Source: Bacillota bacterium
GTDB taxonomy: Bacteria; Bacillota_A; Clostridia; Lachnospirales; Lachnospiraceae
Reading direction: 5' to 3'
DNA: 64,000 nucleotides
Assembly: GCA_023407175.1 (NCBI GenBank)
Contig: JAEYMU010000007.1
Coordinates: 1 to 64,000 of the forward strand
A model generated the notes under the pieces. It was not told where the DNA came from and did not search any database. It saw only the letters and a list, made by a program, of their open reading frames with translations. Positions within the stretch are counted from its first letter, which is position 1, and the number at the start of each line of letters is the position of its first letter. Shown here one piece after another: positions 1-8,070 of this stretch. The translations under genes were made by a program, and so were the position numbers.

Positions 1-670
1 CAGATGTTCCCGTTGGTCCGGTGGCTCCTGTAGGGCCAGTCGCTCCCTGGATCCCGGCAGCCCCTGTAGCGCCCGCAGGTCCCGTGGCTCCGGTAACACC
101 CGCAGCCCCGGCAGGTCCCTGAGTTCCGGTGGAGCCCGTAGCGCCGGCAGGCCCCTGGGCGCCGGCAGCACCCGTAGCACCAGTGACTCCGGCAGGCCCC
201 TGAGCTCCGGCAGCTCCCGTAGCGCCAGTGACCCCGGCAGGCCCCTGAGCTCCGGCAGCTCCCGTAGCGCCAGTGACTCCGGCAGGCCCCTGAGCTCCGG
301 CAGCTCCCGTAGAACCAGTGGGGCCGGCCGCCCCTGTAGCCCCGGTCATGCCGGGAATGCCCTGAGTTCCGGTGCTGCCGGTGGGCCCGGTCGGTCCTAC
401 ATAGCCCTGAGGTCCCATTGCGCCTGTTGGCCCGGTGGGACCGGGCATACCGGGGCATCCCCTGGGACCCATTGGACCCTGTAATCCGGTTGGACCCATA
501 GGTCCGGTCGGTCCGGGGAACGGGCAGCATGTGGGCGGCGCACATGGTGTACATGGGTCACAGCACCATCTGTTCCTGCCATTATTACAGCCATTTTGGC
601 GGAATTCGGCAGAATATGGTTCAAGGACATCCTGTTGTGGATTTATATTGTCTGGATAGTCATAATACAT
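1..670 (-). CDS. Collagen-like surface protein, 3' end outside window
   Basis: The frame opens with ATG at 670-668 behind AAGGAGT and stays open to the window edge, so the C-terminus is missing. The first 50 or so residues are rich in Asn, Cys and Pro ([14 protein letters not shown]). From there the protein is an unbroken run of Gly-X-Y triplets rich in Thr, Ala, Pro and Gln, as in BclA-type spore or cell-surface filaments that form collagen triple helices. The N-terminal region parallels that of the second collagen gene at 1267-2688, and both share the [13 protein letters not shown] motif. Assignment to a collagen-like surface protein is secure; exosporium location is inferred. Confidence 0.85.
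   Translation of the reverse strand, partial: MYYDYPDNINPQQDVLEPYSAEFRQNGCNNGRNRWCCDPCTPCAPPTCCPFPGPTGPMGPTGLQGPMGPRGCPGMPGPTGPTGAMGPQGYVGPTGPTGSTGTQGIPGMTGATGAAGPTGSTGAAGAQGPAGVTGATGAAGAQGPAGVTGATGAAGAQGPAGVTGATGAAGAQGPAGATGSTGTQGPAGAAGVTGATGPAGATGAAGIQGATGPTGATGPTGTS
146..325 (-). repeat. 45-bp tandem repeat inside collagen-like gene
   Basis: Four consecutive 45-bp units (146-190, 191-235, 236-280, 281-325) encode 15-residue blocks close to [15 protein letters not shown]. The central two differ by one base; the outer two are more diverged. Unit length keeps the Gly-X-Y register, so copy number can change without a frameshift. Confidence 0.85.
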
Positions 671-1078
671 AATGGTCACTCCTTATTATTTTAATGGATA
701 GATAGGTCCTGAACCGGAATCCGCTCTCCGGAATCTGTTTTAAAGCGTGTCTTAAAATTCATTCCCGCCATCTGACCTAAGGAGTCGGCCGTAGGTGTCT
801 CCTTGGGACAAAGCATGCCCCACTTGTGGTATATTCGGCCCTAATTCACTTGACGTGACACATCATATCGCGTTTATCAGGACCAAATCTACCATAAGAA
901 GAAACGAACAACTGACGGAGCATATATTTGCGTTATGCCGGCCGGGTGACGGAGAATTTTCCGGTTGCAACGGCGGGTGCTTCTATGCTTCCTGCCATGG
1001 GTGCGTTATTAAGAAGAATACATGAGGACATGAGCAGGGCAGCTGTGGTATTCCGGGCGTGCGGACTAGGGGCGGTGA

Positions 1079-1216
1079 CTACCGGCCGGTAGCGCCGGCA
1101 GCCCCTGTGGTTCCAGCAGGTCCTTGTGCCCCAATTGGTCCTTTTGGTGCAGCCAGGCCGTACATAATAGGAAAATTGTTATGTCCCATAAATGAGGATA
1201 AAATAAAATACAGCAT
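1079..1216 (-). pseudogene. Collagen-like gene fragment
   Basis: A 46-codon minus-strand frame starts at ATG 1216-1214 (an inner ATG lies at 1189) and ends at TAG 1081-1079. After a hydrophobic N-terminus it reads eight or so Gly-X-Y triplets ([19 protein letters not shown]) and then stops. It has no SD and is far shorter than its neighbours. It looks like debris from duplication or recombination of collagen-like genes, though a tiny expressed protein cannot be excluded. Confidence 0.45.
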
Positions 1217-1235
1217 AATCACATCAATTTACACT

Positions 1236-1261
1236 GTTTAAAACACAAAGGTGTTTTAAAC
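1236..1261 (-). terminator. Perfect palindrome downstream of collagen gene
   Basis: Eleven-base arms (GTTTAAAACAC and GTGTTTTAAAC) flank a 4-base loop, six bases beyond the stop of the 1267-2688 gene. The U-rich sequence is inside the stem instead of after it, so this may be a weak terminator or a 3'-end stabiliser. Confidence 0.45.
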
Positions 1262-1266
1262 AATTA

Positions 1267-2688
1267 TCAGCTAAGCTGCTTTACTGTCAATGTTGCATTT
1301 GTTCCTGTTGATAAAGTTAATGTTACGGCCAGTGCAGAAGACAAAGCCATATCTATTACATCTCCAGCAGTTAAATTGAAAATAACGCTGCCTTCAAATA
1401 AACTTTCAACACCAAGTGATAAGGTTCTTGTACTGGTGGTTGATGCAATAGGAACACTATTACGGCGTATAGCTAAAGTTAATGCCACTGCCACGGATGC
1501 TGTTGATACTAACTTCCAGTTAATCTCATATATACCGGTATTAGCTACGGTAATAGCATTGGCAGCTACGGTTGTATTTAATAATGGCATGGTATTATTA
1601 AAAGCTACTTGTTGTGTAGATGCAATACCGATAGAAATTGGCGTTGTGGTTGTTCTATACATTCCGCCGTATGCGGCAATCCCACCAGCTGCGCCTGTAG
1701 GTCCGGTAGCACCAGTTGGTCCGGTGGTCCCGGCTAAGCCGGTCGCGCCGGTTGCCCCTGTGGTTCCGGCAGGCCCGGTTATGCCAGTTGGCCCGGTTGC
1801 TCCAGTTGCGCCGGTTGCGCCAGTTGCCCCGGTAGCTCCGGTCGGCCCGGTTACTCCGATTGGTCCGGTTGCTCCTGCGATACCCTGAGGCCCGGTAACG
1901 CCGGTAGCTCCCTGAGGTCCCTGTGGCCCCTGGATGCCCTGGATTCCCTGAGGTCCTGTTGGCCCGGTCGGTCCGATGGGTCCGGTAGCGCCGGTCAGTC
2001 CCTGAGGCCCTGCGGCTCCGGTGCTGCCCTGAGGTCCCTGTGGCCCCTGAGGTCCCTGTGGCCCTTGAGGTCCGGCAGGTCCGGTAGCTCCCTGTGGTCC
2101 CTGGATGCCTTGAGGTCCGGCAGGTCCGGTAACTCCCTGAGGCCCCTGTGGTCCCTGGCTTCCGGTAGCGCCTGTGTTGCCGGCTATGCCCTGTGGTCCG
2201 GGAAGTCCCATTGGTCCCTGGGGTCCCTGAGGCCCTGTCTCACCGGTGAATCCTCTGGGTCCCTGAGGCCCTGTCGGCCCGGTGGGGCCTACATAGCCCT
2301 GAGGCCCCATGGCACCAGTTGGTCCGGTAGGGCCCTGTGCTCCGGGGCATCCTCTGGGTCCCATTGGTCCCTGAGCGCCTGTTGGTCCGGCAGGCCCCTG
2401 TGGTCCTCTGGGTCCTGGGCAGCAGCCCGGAAACCCGCCGCCTGGAAAATTGCCACCTGGAAACCCGCCGTTACCTGGGCATCTGTTATCTGTCTGAGCT
2501 GAGCTGTCGCCGCCACAGCTGTCGCTGTCCGAGCAATCATCTTCCGGGTATCTTCCGGAACCTGGGAAACCATAGTCGCCGGGGCAGCCGCCATTACCTG
2601 GAAAACCGTTGTTTCCGGGGTATCCGCATGGTCTGCGTTGTTCTATATTATCATTTCGATTCATTCCGTTGGAAAAATTAAAATACAT
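1267..2688 (-). CDS. BclA-like collagen protein with C-terminal head domain
   Basis: The 473-residue protein has a Gly/Pro/Cys/Asn-rich N-terminus with [12 protein letters not shown] repeats (1-90), about 80 Gly-X-Y triplets (roughly 92-334), and a 139-residue beta-rich domain (335-473) without Gly-X-Y, like the trimerising C1q/TNF-like heads of BclA proteins. The start is ATG 2688 with SD AAGGAGAGG. It lies 17 bases after the glycosyltransferase stop, probably in one transcript; Thr-rich triplets are the usual O-glycosylation target in BclA proteins. Expected role: surface or exosporium filament. There is no transmembrane segment or LPXTG motif, which favours spore-coat assembly over sortase anchoring. 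Confidence 0.88.
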   Translation of the reverse strand: MYFNFSNGMNRNDNIEQRRPCGYPGNNGFPGNGGCPGDYGFPGSGRYPEDDCSDSDSCGGDSSAQTDNRCPGNGGFPGGNFPGGGFPGCCPGPRGPQGPAGPTGAQGPMGPRGCPGAQGPTGPTGAMGPQGYVGPTGPTGPQGPRGFTGETGPQGPQGPMGLPGPQGIAGNTGATGSQGPQGPQGVTGPAGPQGIQGPQGATGPAGPQGPQGPQGPQGPQGSTGAAGPQGLTGATGPIGPTGPTGPQGIQGIQGPQGPQGATGVTGPQGIAGATGPIGVTGPTGATGATGATGATGATGPTGITGPAGTTGATGATGLAGTTGPTGATGPTGAAGGIAAYGGMYRTTTTPISIGIASTQQVAFNNTMPLLNTTVAANAITVANTGIYEINWKLVSTASVAVALTLAIRRNSVPIASTTSTRTLSLGVESLFEGSVIFNLTAGDVIDMALSSALAVTLTLSTGTNATLTVKQLS

Positions 2689-2705
2689 AATTACCTCTCC
2701 TTATT

Positions 2706-3809
2706 TTATAGTGCGGAAGGCTGCCCTTCCGCCGGATGTTTCAGTTTGTGTTCAAAGTAGGTCTGGTTCTGCCTGACAGATGGGTGTTCAGGTTTCAGCT
2801 TTTGTGACTTCAAGTGATAGTGCCATGCTCTTCGGTGGTCGCCCAGACGGTCATAGCATACACACAGCTGAATAGAAGGCAGGAAGCCGTAACAGTCCTT
2901 TCGGACAAAAGCGCCTGTCTGTTCCGCAGGCCGGGAGGATAATGCCTGGGTATACCAATAAGCAGCCTCCCTGTATTTTTCTTCCTTCATTTTCATCCGC
3001 CCCAGTTCACAGCAGGCTTCACCGCGGGGACTGTCATATAAGAAGCTTTTTAAAAGTGCTTCCACGGCCTTTTCCGTATGTCCCAGATGCTCCTCGCACA
3101 GAGCCAGATGGAGACAGGCGTCTATCTTGTTTTCCACCCATCCATCCGGTTCCTGCAGGAATGCCCTGAACACCCGTACCGCATCTTCATAGCGTTCGTG
3201 GTAATACAGCTCCCTGGCGTAGTAGAACTGGTGTCTGGGTTCCAGAGGTTCTCCCTGGCTCAGCATGGTTTCGTATATCCGAAGGTTGCGGTCCTTATCC
3301 CCGGCGCCCTCCTTCCGGTGCTGAATCTCAATATCGGTGTATAGGATATTGCCGGCAGGGGGGACAGCTTCATGCACCCGGCCCTGCCACTGGAATCCCT
3401 TGTGGTTTTTTAAGATACGCTCCCTGTAATAGGAAAAGGAGGTTCTCCCGTTTTCGTCAAAACCAGTGAGATATTTCATCATCACCACATCCACAGAGGG
3501 GTCCAGGGTTTCCTTCAAATTCTTTAAGCGGGCAGCCTGTTCAGGCTCCATTACATCGTCCGCGTCCATCCACATCCAGTAGTCCGACACCGCCTTCTGG
3601 CAGACGGCGTTCCTGGCAGCGGCGAAATCATCCGTCCACGGGAAATCGTAGACCTCATCCGTATAGCGGGCTGCGATTTCTTTTGTCCGGTCCGTGGATC
3701 CGGTATCCATAATAACAATCTGATCCGCCACAGTGGACATGGTCCTTAGGAGCCGTTCCAGAACAGCCTCCTCATTTTTTACAATCATACAAAGACTAAT
3801 GGTTATCAA
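2706..3809 (-). CDS. Family 2 glycosyltransferase with TPR-like tail
   Basis: The N-terminal 200 residues form a GT-A fold: start motif ITISLCMIVKNEE, then IVIMDTGSTDRT for nucleotide binding and the metal-binding MDADDV. The C-terminal part has helical repeats resembling TPRs (ARELYYHERYEDAVRVF; ACLHLALCEEHLGHTEKAV). This architecture is common in Firmicutes next to surface glycoproteins. I chose TTG at 3809 because GGGGGA lies six bases upstream; TTG at 3815 is too close to the SD. Being immediately upstream of a collagen gene, it most likely glycosylates that protein. Donor sugar unknown. Confidence 0.85.
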   Translation of the reverse strand: MITISLCMIVKNEEAVLERLLRTMSTVADQIVIMDTGSTDRTKEIAARYTDEVYDFPWTDDFAAARNAVCQKAVSDYWMWMDADDVMEPEQAARLKNLKETLDPSVDVVMMKYLTGFDENGRTSFSYYRERILKNHKGFQWQGRVHEAVPPAGNILYTDIEIQHRKEGAGDKDRNLRIYETMLSQGEPLEPRHQFYYARELYYHERYEDAVRVFRAFLQEPDGWVENKIDACLHLALCEEHLGHTEKAVEALLKSFLYDSPRGEACCELGRMKMKEEKYREAAYWYTQALSSRPAEQTGAFVRKDCYGFLPSIQLCVCYDRLGDHRRAWHYHLKSQKLKPEHPSVRQNQTYFEHKLKHPAEGQPSAL

Positions 3810-3873
3810 AAGCAATCCCCCTGTATATCTGTTTCATTATAGGCCGGATGTCCATTAACGCCCCGGCATACTA

Positions 3874-3901
3874 TACTATATGAAAATGGAACAAGTTTGG
3901 T
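3874..3901 (-). promoter_or_regulatory. Possible mother-cell sigma (SigK/SigE-like) promoter
   Basis: On the minus strand, AC (3901-3900), a 17-base spacer and CATATAGTA (3882-3874) match the general SigK pattern AC-N16/17-CATANNNTA, about 65 bases upstream of the glycosyltransferase start. A housekeeping reading (TTGTTC, 15 bases, TAGTAT) is poorer. This fits late sporulation expression of an exosporium operon but rests on a weak consensus. Confidence 0.35.
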
Positions 3902-3977
3902 GTGCCGGAGGATGACAGAAGCCGATGATATGTGCTATAATAGGAAAACAGACGCAAGCGGGAAGGAGGAGGTTCAA

Positions 3978-4937
3978 ATGAGGAAAAGAGGAGCATATGC
4001 CGTGCTGGCAGGTGCAGCTCTGTTTATGGCCTGCACCCTGTCCTTTACAGCCTTTGCAAAAGAGGAAAGGACACCAGTGGGGAAAATTAAACTTAATTTC
4101 ACATCGGATATCCAGGCAGGAGAAATAGGCGGAAACGTGGACGTGAGCCTGGAGGATGGGGAGTGTTCCATTGAGAGCGTGGATATTGTCAATGAGGGCG
4201 ACAGCTGGGTAGGCGGGGACAAGCCGAAAGTGGAGATATGGCTTTCCGCTGACAGTGATTATTACTTCAAGAAATCGGGAAAGAGCGCGTTTTCATTTTC
4301 CGGCGATACGGTCAAGTATGTATCCAGTTCCACTAAGAATGATAAGGAAGAGATGGTCCTGGTGGTAAGGCTGGATAAGCTGGACGAGGATGATGAGGAT
4401 CTGGATGTAAGCGGTCTGATGTGGGATGAAGATAACGGGGTGGCCCACTGGGACGATATGAGCCTGGCTAAGAATTATAAGGTCCGCCTGTGCCGAAGGG
4501 GAGGCAATTCTTATGAGGACGGCATCGGAGCCACCTATACGGTAAAGGAAAACAGCTATGATTTTTCCGGCAAGTTCCCAAAGGCAGGCACCTACTATTT
4601 TAAAGTCAGGGCCATGGATTCCAGGAACAATGCCGGTGAATGGCAGGAATCTCCCTATATTGAGATTACAGAGGAAGACCTGACCAGGGTGAACGGCCAG
4701 TGGCTCAGGGATGACCGGGGCTGGTGGTACCAGAAGGGAGACGGAACTTACACGTCAAACGGCTGGCAGTATATCAATTACAAGTGGTATTTCTTTGACC
4801 AGGAGGGATATATGAAGACCGGCTGGATATCCTGGGAAGATAAGCTGTATTACTGCGACCCGTCAGGGGCCATGCTGGTATCTGCGGTCACACCGGATGG
4901 ATTTACAGTGGGCGCGGATGGGGCCAGGATAAATTAA
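3978..4937 (+). CDS. Secreted cell-wall-binding repeat protein
   Basis: Start ATG 3978 follows GGAAGGAGGAGG and gives a clean signal peptide (MRKRG, a hydrophobic stretch, FTAFAKEE cleavage region). The middle part is beta-rich with a fibronectin-III-like stretch (DMSLAKNYKVRLCRRG ... GTYYFKVRAMDSRNNAGEW). The C-terminal 80 residues carry aromatic repeats of the choline/cell-wall-binding type (GWWYQKGDGTY, GWQYINYKWYFFD, GYMKTGWI). It is probably held non-covalently at the cell wall. No catalytic domain is recognised. An upstream in-frame start at 3897 has no SD and would bury the signal peptide. Confidence 0.8.
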   Translation: MRKRGAYAVLAGAALFMACTLSFTAFAKEERTPVGKIKLNFTSDIQAGEIGGNVDVSLEDGECSIESVDIVNEGDSWVGGDKPKVEIWLSADSDYYFKKSGKSAFSFSGDTVKYVSSSTKNDKEEMVLVVRLDKLDEDDEDLDVSGLMWDEDNGVAHWDDMSLAKNYKVRLCRRGGNSYEDGIGATYTVKENSYDFSGKFPKAGTYYFKVRAMDSRNNAGEWQESPYIEITEEDLTRVNGQWLRDDRGWWYQKGDGTYTSNGWQYINYKWYFFDQEGYMKTGWISWEDKLYYCDPSGAMLVSAVTPDGFTVGADGARIN

Positions 4938-5039
4938 GGATGGATGAGCCTGCTAAAATGACTGATTCCATACATATAATGTTAAAAAATGGCTATCCTT
5001 ATATCAATGATAAGATTGATATGAGGAGGTCATTTTTTT

Positions 5040-6311
5040 ATGGTAAACGAACTGGAGATAGAGGCGGTAACCGGCAGAGAGATACTGGATTCCAGGGGGA
5101 ATCCTACGGTGGAGGTGGAAGTGTGCCTGACAGGAGGCGCCACCGGCAGGGCGGCCGTTCCCTCCGGTGCATCCACCGGAAAATTCGAGGCAGTAGAACT
5201 TCGGGACGGCGGGAATCGGTACAACGGACTGGGAGTCCGGGGAGCTGTGGAGCATGTGAATACTGTGCTCAGCGAAGCAGTTCTCTTTGAAAGCGCATTG
5301 GACCAGAGACACATCGACCGTCTGCTTCTGGAGGCGGATGGAACAGAGAACAAGGGAAAGCTGGGGGCCAATGCCATTCTGGGCGTGTCCATGGCCGTGG
5401 CCAGGGCTGCTGCAAATGGGCTTCGGATGCCTCTTTACAGGTATCTGGGAGGAATCCATGCATCCGTCCTGCCTGTTCCCATGATGAACATTCTAAACGG
5501 AGGAAAACACGCGGACAATACAGTTGATTTGCAGGAATTCATGATTATGCCGTTCGGGGCCTGCTGTTTTGCGGAGCGTCTGAGGATGTGTGCGGAGGTC
5601 TATCACACCTTAAAGAAGCTTCTTAAAGAAGAAGGCTACAGCACAGGAGTAGGGGATGAGGGCGGATTTGCGCCGGACCTTAAGGACTCCGAGGCTGTGC
5701 TTGAATTTCTGGTGAGAGCCATGGAAAAGAACGGACTGAAGCCGGGAACCGATATGAAGATTGCCATTGATGCGGCGTCCAGTGAACTCTATGATGAAGC
5801 CAGCGGCATGTACCTGTTCCCGGGAGAAAGCCGCATGGCGGGAAAGGAAATCCGGCGCAGCGCACAGGAGATGGTGGATTACTACCGCCGTCTTGTAGAT
5901 ACGTTCCCCATCTGTTCCATAGAGGACGGACTCCAGGAGGAGGACTGGGAGGGCTGGAAAATGCTGACCAAGGAACTGGGAGGACGTATTCAGCTGGTAG
6001 GAGATGATTTGTTCGTCACCAATACGAAACGGCTGTCAAAGGGCATTGAGCTGGGAGCAGGAAACGCCATTCTGGTGAAGGTGAATCAGATAGGTACGCT
6101 GTCTGAAAGCTTTGAGGCTATCGAAATGGCTAAGAGGGCCGGATTCGGCACCATTATATCCCACCGTTCCGGTGAGACAGAGGATTCCATCATTGCGGAT
6201 ATTGCAGTGGCTGTCAATGCAGGACAAATTAAGACCGGCGCTCCCTGCCGTTCTGACCGCGTGGCCAAATACAATCAGTTGCTGCGTATTGAGGAAAATC
6301 TGGAAGGTTAA
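5040..6311 (+). CDS. eno: Enolase
   Basis: Interconverts 2-phosphoglycerate and phosphoenolpyruvate in glycolysis. At 423 residues it has the usual length, with all key motifs: NPTVEVEV near the N-terminus, [22 protein letters not shown] (catalytic Glu), [19 protein letters not shown] and VGDDLF (Mg2+ ligands), [13 protein letters not shown] (catalytic Lys), SHRSGETED and the C-terminal [18 protein letters not shown] lies nine bases before ATG. The eno-secG-rnr-smpB order is typical of Clostridia; here manA is inserted between eno and secG with its own promoter. Confidence 0.98.
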   Translation: MVNELEIEAVTGREILDSRGNPTVEVEVCLTGGATGRAAVPSGASTGKFEAVELRDGGNRYNGLGVRGAVEHVNTVLSEAVLFESALDQRHIDRLLLEADGTENKGKLGANAILGVSMAVARAAANGLRMPLYRYLGGIHASVLPVPMMNILNGGKHADNTVDLQEFMIMPFGACCFAERLRMCAEVYHTLKKLLKEEGYSTGVGDEGGFAPDLKDSEAVLEFLVRAMEKNGLKPGTDMKIAIDAASSELYDEASGMYLFPGESRMAGKEIRRSAQEMVDYYRRLVDTFPICSIEDGLQEEDWEGWKMLTKELGGRIQLVGDDLFVTNTKRLSKGIELGAGNAILVKVNQIGTLSESFEAIEMAKRAGFGTIISHRSGETEDSIIADIAVAVNAGQIKTGAPCRSDRVAKYNQLLRIEENLEG

Positions 6312-6369
6312 AAGGTGATTGGAAAACGCATTTGTGCTGTCTGCGCACTTCACAGGGGCCTGCAATGAC

Positions 6370-6477
6370 AGGAGATGCAGCGTAGGAGATGCAGCATAGG
6401 AGATGCAGTGCAGGAGATGCAGTGCGGTAGATGCAGTGCGGTAGATGCAGTGCAGGAGATGTAGTGCGGTAGATGGG
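6370..6477. repeat. 14-bp minisatellite downstream of eno
   Basis: Seven full units and a partial eighth of a 14-bp sequence (type AGGAGATGCAGTGC, variant GGTAGATGCAGTGC) lie head to tail. The first base changes in alternate forms and units 1-2 vary at the 3' end. No coding frame with an SD crosses it, so it is a non-coding tandem repeat in the eno-manA gap. Confidence 0.9.
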
Positions 6478-6538
6478 AAAGGGGATGCTTCCGGGCGGTG
6501 ATTCGTCCGGAAAATCTTTTCCCCGTCCCATTTAAATC

Positions 6539-6566
6539 TTGACAACCGGAAAAAGCAGGGTATGAT
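6539..6566 (+). promoter_or_regulatory. Sigma-A promoter for manA
   Basis: TTGACA (6539-6544), 16-base spacer and TATGAT (6561-6566), about 50 bases upstream of the manA start codon. It separates manA from enolase transcription. Confidence 0.8.
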
Positions 6567-6617
6567 GTAAGAAGATGCATTGATTGCATCAAAAAGGGGA
6601 AAAATAAGGAGAGAGAC

Positions 6618-7565
6618 ATGAGAGAATTACTATTTATGGAACCTGTTTTTAAGGAGGCCATCTGGGGAGGAACACGTCTTAAAGATGTGTTTGGTTACGA
6701 TATCCCAAGCAGCCGCACAGGCGAGTGCTGGGCTATCAGCGCGCATAAGAACGGGGATTGCCGTATTGCAGGCGGAACATGGAAAGGACAGAGCTTAAGC
6801 TCCCTGTGGGAGAGCCACCCTGAGTGGTTTGGGGCTGCGGCAGGCTGTCATAAGGAATTTCCATTGCTGGTAAAGATTATTGATGCCAGGAACGACTTAA
6901 GCATACAGGTTCATCCGGATAATGCCTACGCCGGGGAGCATGAAAACGGATCTCTGGGCAAGACAGAATGCTGGTATATCCTGGACTGCGATCCGGATGC
7001 CACCATTGTGATTGGGCACCATGCAGGTAATAAGGATGAAGTAAAGCAGATGATAGAGGAAAAACGCTGGAAGGAATTCATACGGGAAATTCCTGTCAGT
7101 AAGGGAGACTTTTTTCAGATTAATCCCGGATGCGTCCATGCCATAAAGGGCGGCACCCTGGTGTTGGAGACCCAGCAGAGCAGTGATATTACATACCGCG
7201 TTTATGACTACGACAGGCTGTCCGGCGGGAAGCCCAGGCAGCTCCATATAAAGGAGAGCATTGATGTGATAGAAGCGCCTTTTAAGGAGGACCAAAATGC
7301 AATGCCGGCAGTTGTGAAGGAGACGGACAGCGGTAGAAAAGAACATCTTGTGACCTGCGCTTACTATACTGTGGACAAGATAGACATGACAGGCTGCTGG
7401 ACGGAGAACTATGGGGACAGCTTTGCCAATGTGAGTATTCTGGACGGAGAGGGAAGTGTAAACGGCATCCCGGTATCAAAGGGACAGCATTTTATTGTGC
7501 CTGCCGGATTCGGGGATGTTATCTTTGAGGGCAGCCTTTCCATGATTTGTTCCCAGGCGGTTTAA
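6618..7565 (+). CDS. manA: Type I mannose-6-phosphate isomerase, class with short cupin
   Basis: Interconverts mannose 6-phosphate and fructose 6-phosphate; Zn2+-dependent. The 315-residue length fits the short bacterial form. The zinc-site region LSIQVHPDNAYAGEHE is intact (Gln, His and Glu ligands), followed by GKTECWYIL and the last His in NPGCVHAI. SD AAGGAG precedes ATG 6618. It sits alone between eno and secG with its own promoter, linking mannose use to central glycolysis. Confidence 0.95.
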   Translation: MRELLFMEPVFKEAIWGGTRLKDVFGYDIPSSRTGECWAISAHKNGDCRIAGGTWKGQSLSSLWESHPEWFGAAAGCHKEFPLLVKIIDARNDLSIQVHPDNAYAGEHENGSLGKTECWYILDCDPDATIVIGHHAGNKDEVKQMIEEKRWKEFIREIPVSKGDFFQINPGCVHAIKGGTLVLETQQSSDITYRVYDYDRLSGGKPRQLHIKESIDVIEAPFKEDQNAMPAVVKETDSGRKEHLVTCAYYTVDKIDMTGCWTENYGDSFANVSILDGEGSVNGIPVSKGQHFIVPAGFGDVIFEGSLSMICSQAV

Positions 7566-7693
7566 ATGCGATGCCTGAATGAAGCTCCTGCAATGTCTTA
7601 CCTATAAAAATATAGGAAAACAGGTTGTGTTTTAGGACAAAGTATGGTAAAATATTTTTGTTTGACTATAAGAAAATGGAGAGGTGCAGGCGG

Positions 7694-7948
7694 ATGTCAG
7701 TAATACATGTTATTTTGTCAATCATATATGTAATTCTTGGTGTTGCAATATCAGTGGTTATCCTGATGCAGGAAGGTAAGTCCAACGGACTGGGGAGCGC
7801 AATTGGCGGAATCTCCACAGACAGTTACTGGAGTAAGAACAGAGGCCGTTCCATGGAAGGTGCGCTGGAGCACTTTACCAGGTATGGAGCCATTGCATTC
7901 ATGCTCATTACCATTGCCCTGAACGTGCTGCTTAAGGTCATGGGGTAA
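7694..7948 (+). CDS. secG: SecG preprotein translocase subunit
   Basis: The 84-residue protein has two transmembrane helices (about 4-24 and 60-80) with the SecG signature MQEGKSNGLGSAIGG between them. SecG assists SecYE/SecA in protein export. The start is ATG 7694 behind GGAGAGGTG; the frame also extends upstream to 7625 but that extension lacks an SD and is not SecG-like. A strong terminator follows, so secG is probably not cotranscribed with rnr by read-through alone. Confidence 0.93.
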   Translation: MSVIHVILSIIYVILGVAISVVILMQEGKSNGLGSAIGGISTDSYWSKNRGRSMEGALEHFTRYGAIAFMLITIALNVLLKVMG

Positions 7949-7974
7949 TTAAGATAACAGAAGGATAAGTGACG

Positions 7975-8010
7975 AAAACACCCTTGTATTCATATAAGGG
8001 TGTTTTATTT
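7975..8010 (+). terminator. Intrinsic terminator after secG
   Basis: An 11-bp stem (AAAACACCCTT and AAGGGTGTTTT) with a short loop is followed by ATTT, 27 bases after the secG stop. Confidence 0.85.
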
Positions 8011-8070
8011 CATTCAGGCGGGTTTTGACCTGTTTTCGTACAGGCAGGACATTTATAAGAAAGAGGTTAT

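Larger units (their letters stand above)
671..1266. other. 596-bp gap between collagen genes
   Basis: The stretch holds the SD of the left collagen gene (AAGGAGT, about 675-681), a collagen-like fragment on the minus strand (1079-1216, separate entry) and a palindrome at 1236-1261. Two short plus-strand frames (795-1025 and 1059-1241) have no convincing SD; the second is antisense to the fragment. I see no intact gene. Confidence 0.5.

Noticed and set aside
146..325. Possible CRISPR array (regular 45-bp repeats)
   Set aside because: The units are contiguous without spacers, lie in a coding frame and keep the Gly-X-Y register; no cas genes.
795..1025. 76-codon plus-strand frame with several Cys
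   Set aside because: GTG start without a usable SD, no recognisable family, and it lies in debris between collagen genes.
1376..2502. Long plus-strand reading frames across the collagen-like gene (such as 1376-1888 and 2065-2502)
   Set aside because: They are the complement of Gly-X-Y repeats, which lack stop codons in other frames; the minus strand has the SD, starts and a domain architecture.
6370..6477. Possible CRISPR or iteron origin in the 14-bp repeats
   Set aside because: No spacers, no replication gene nearby, units too short; a minisatellite is the simpler reading.
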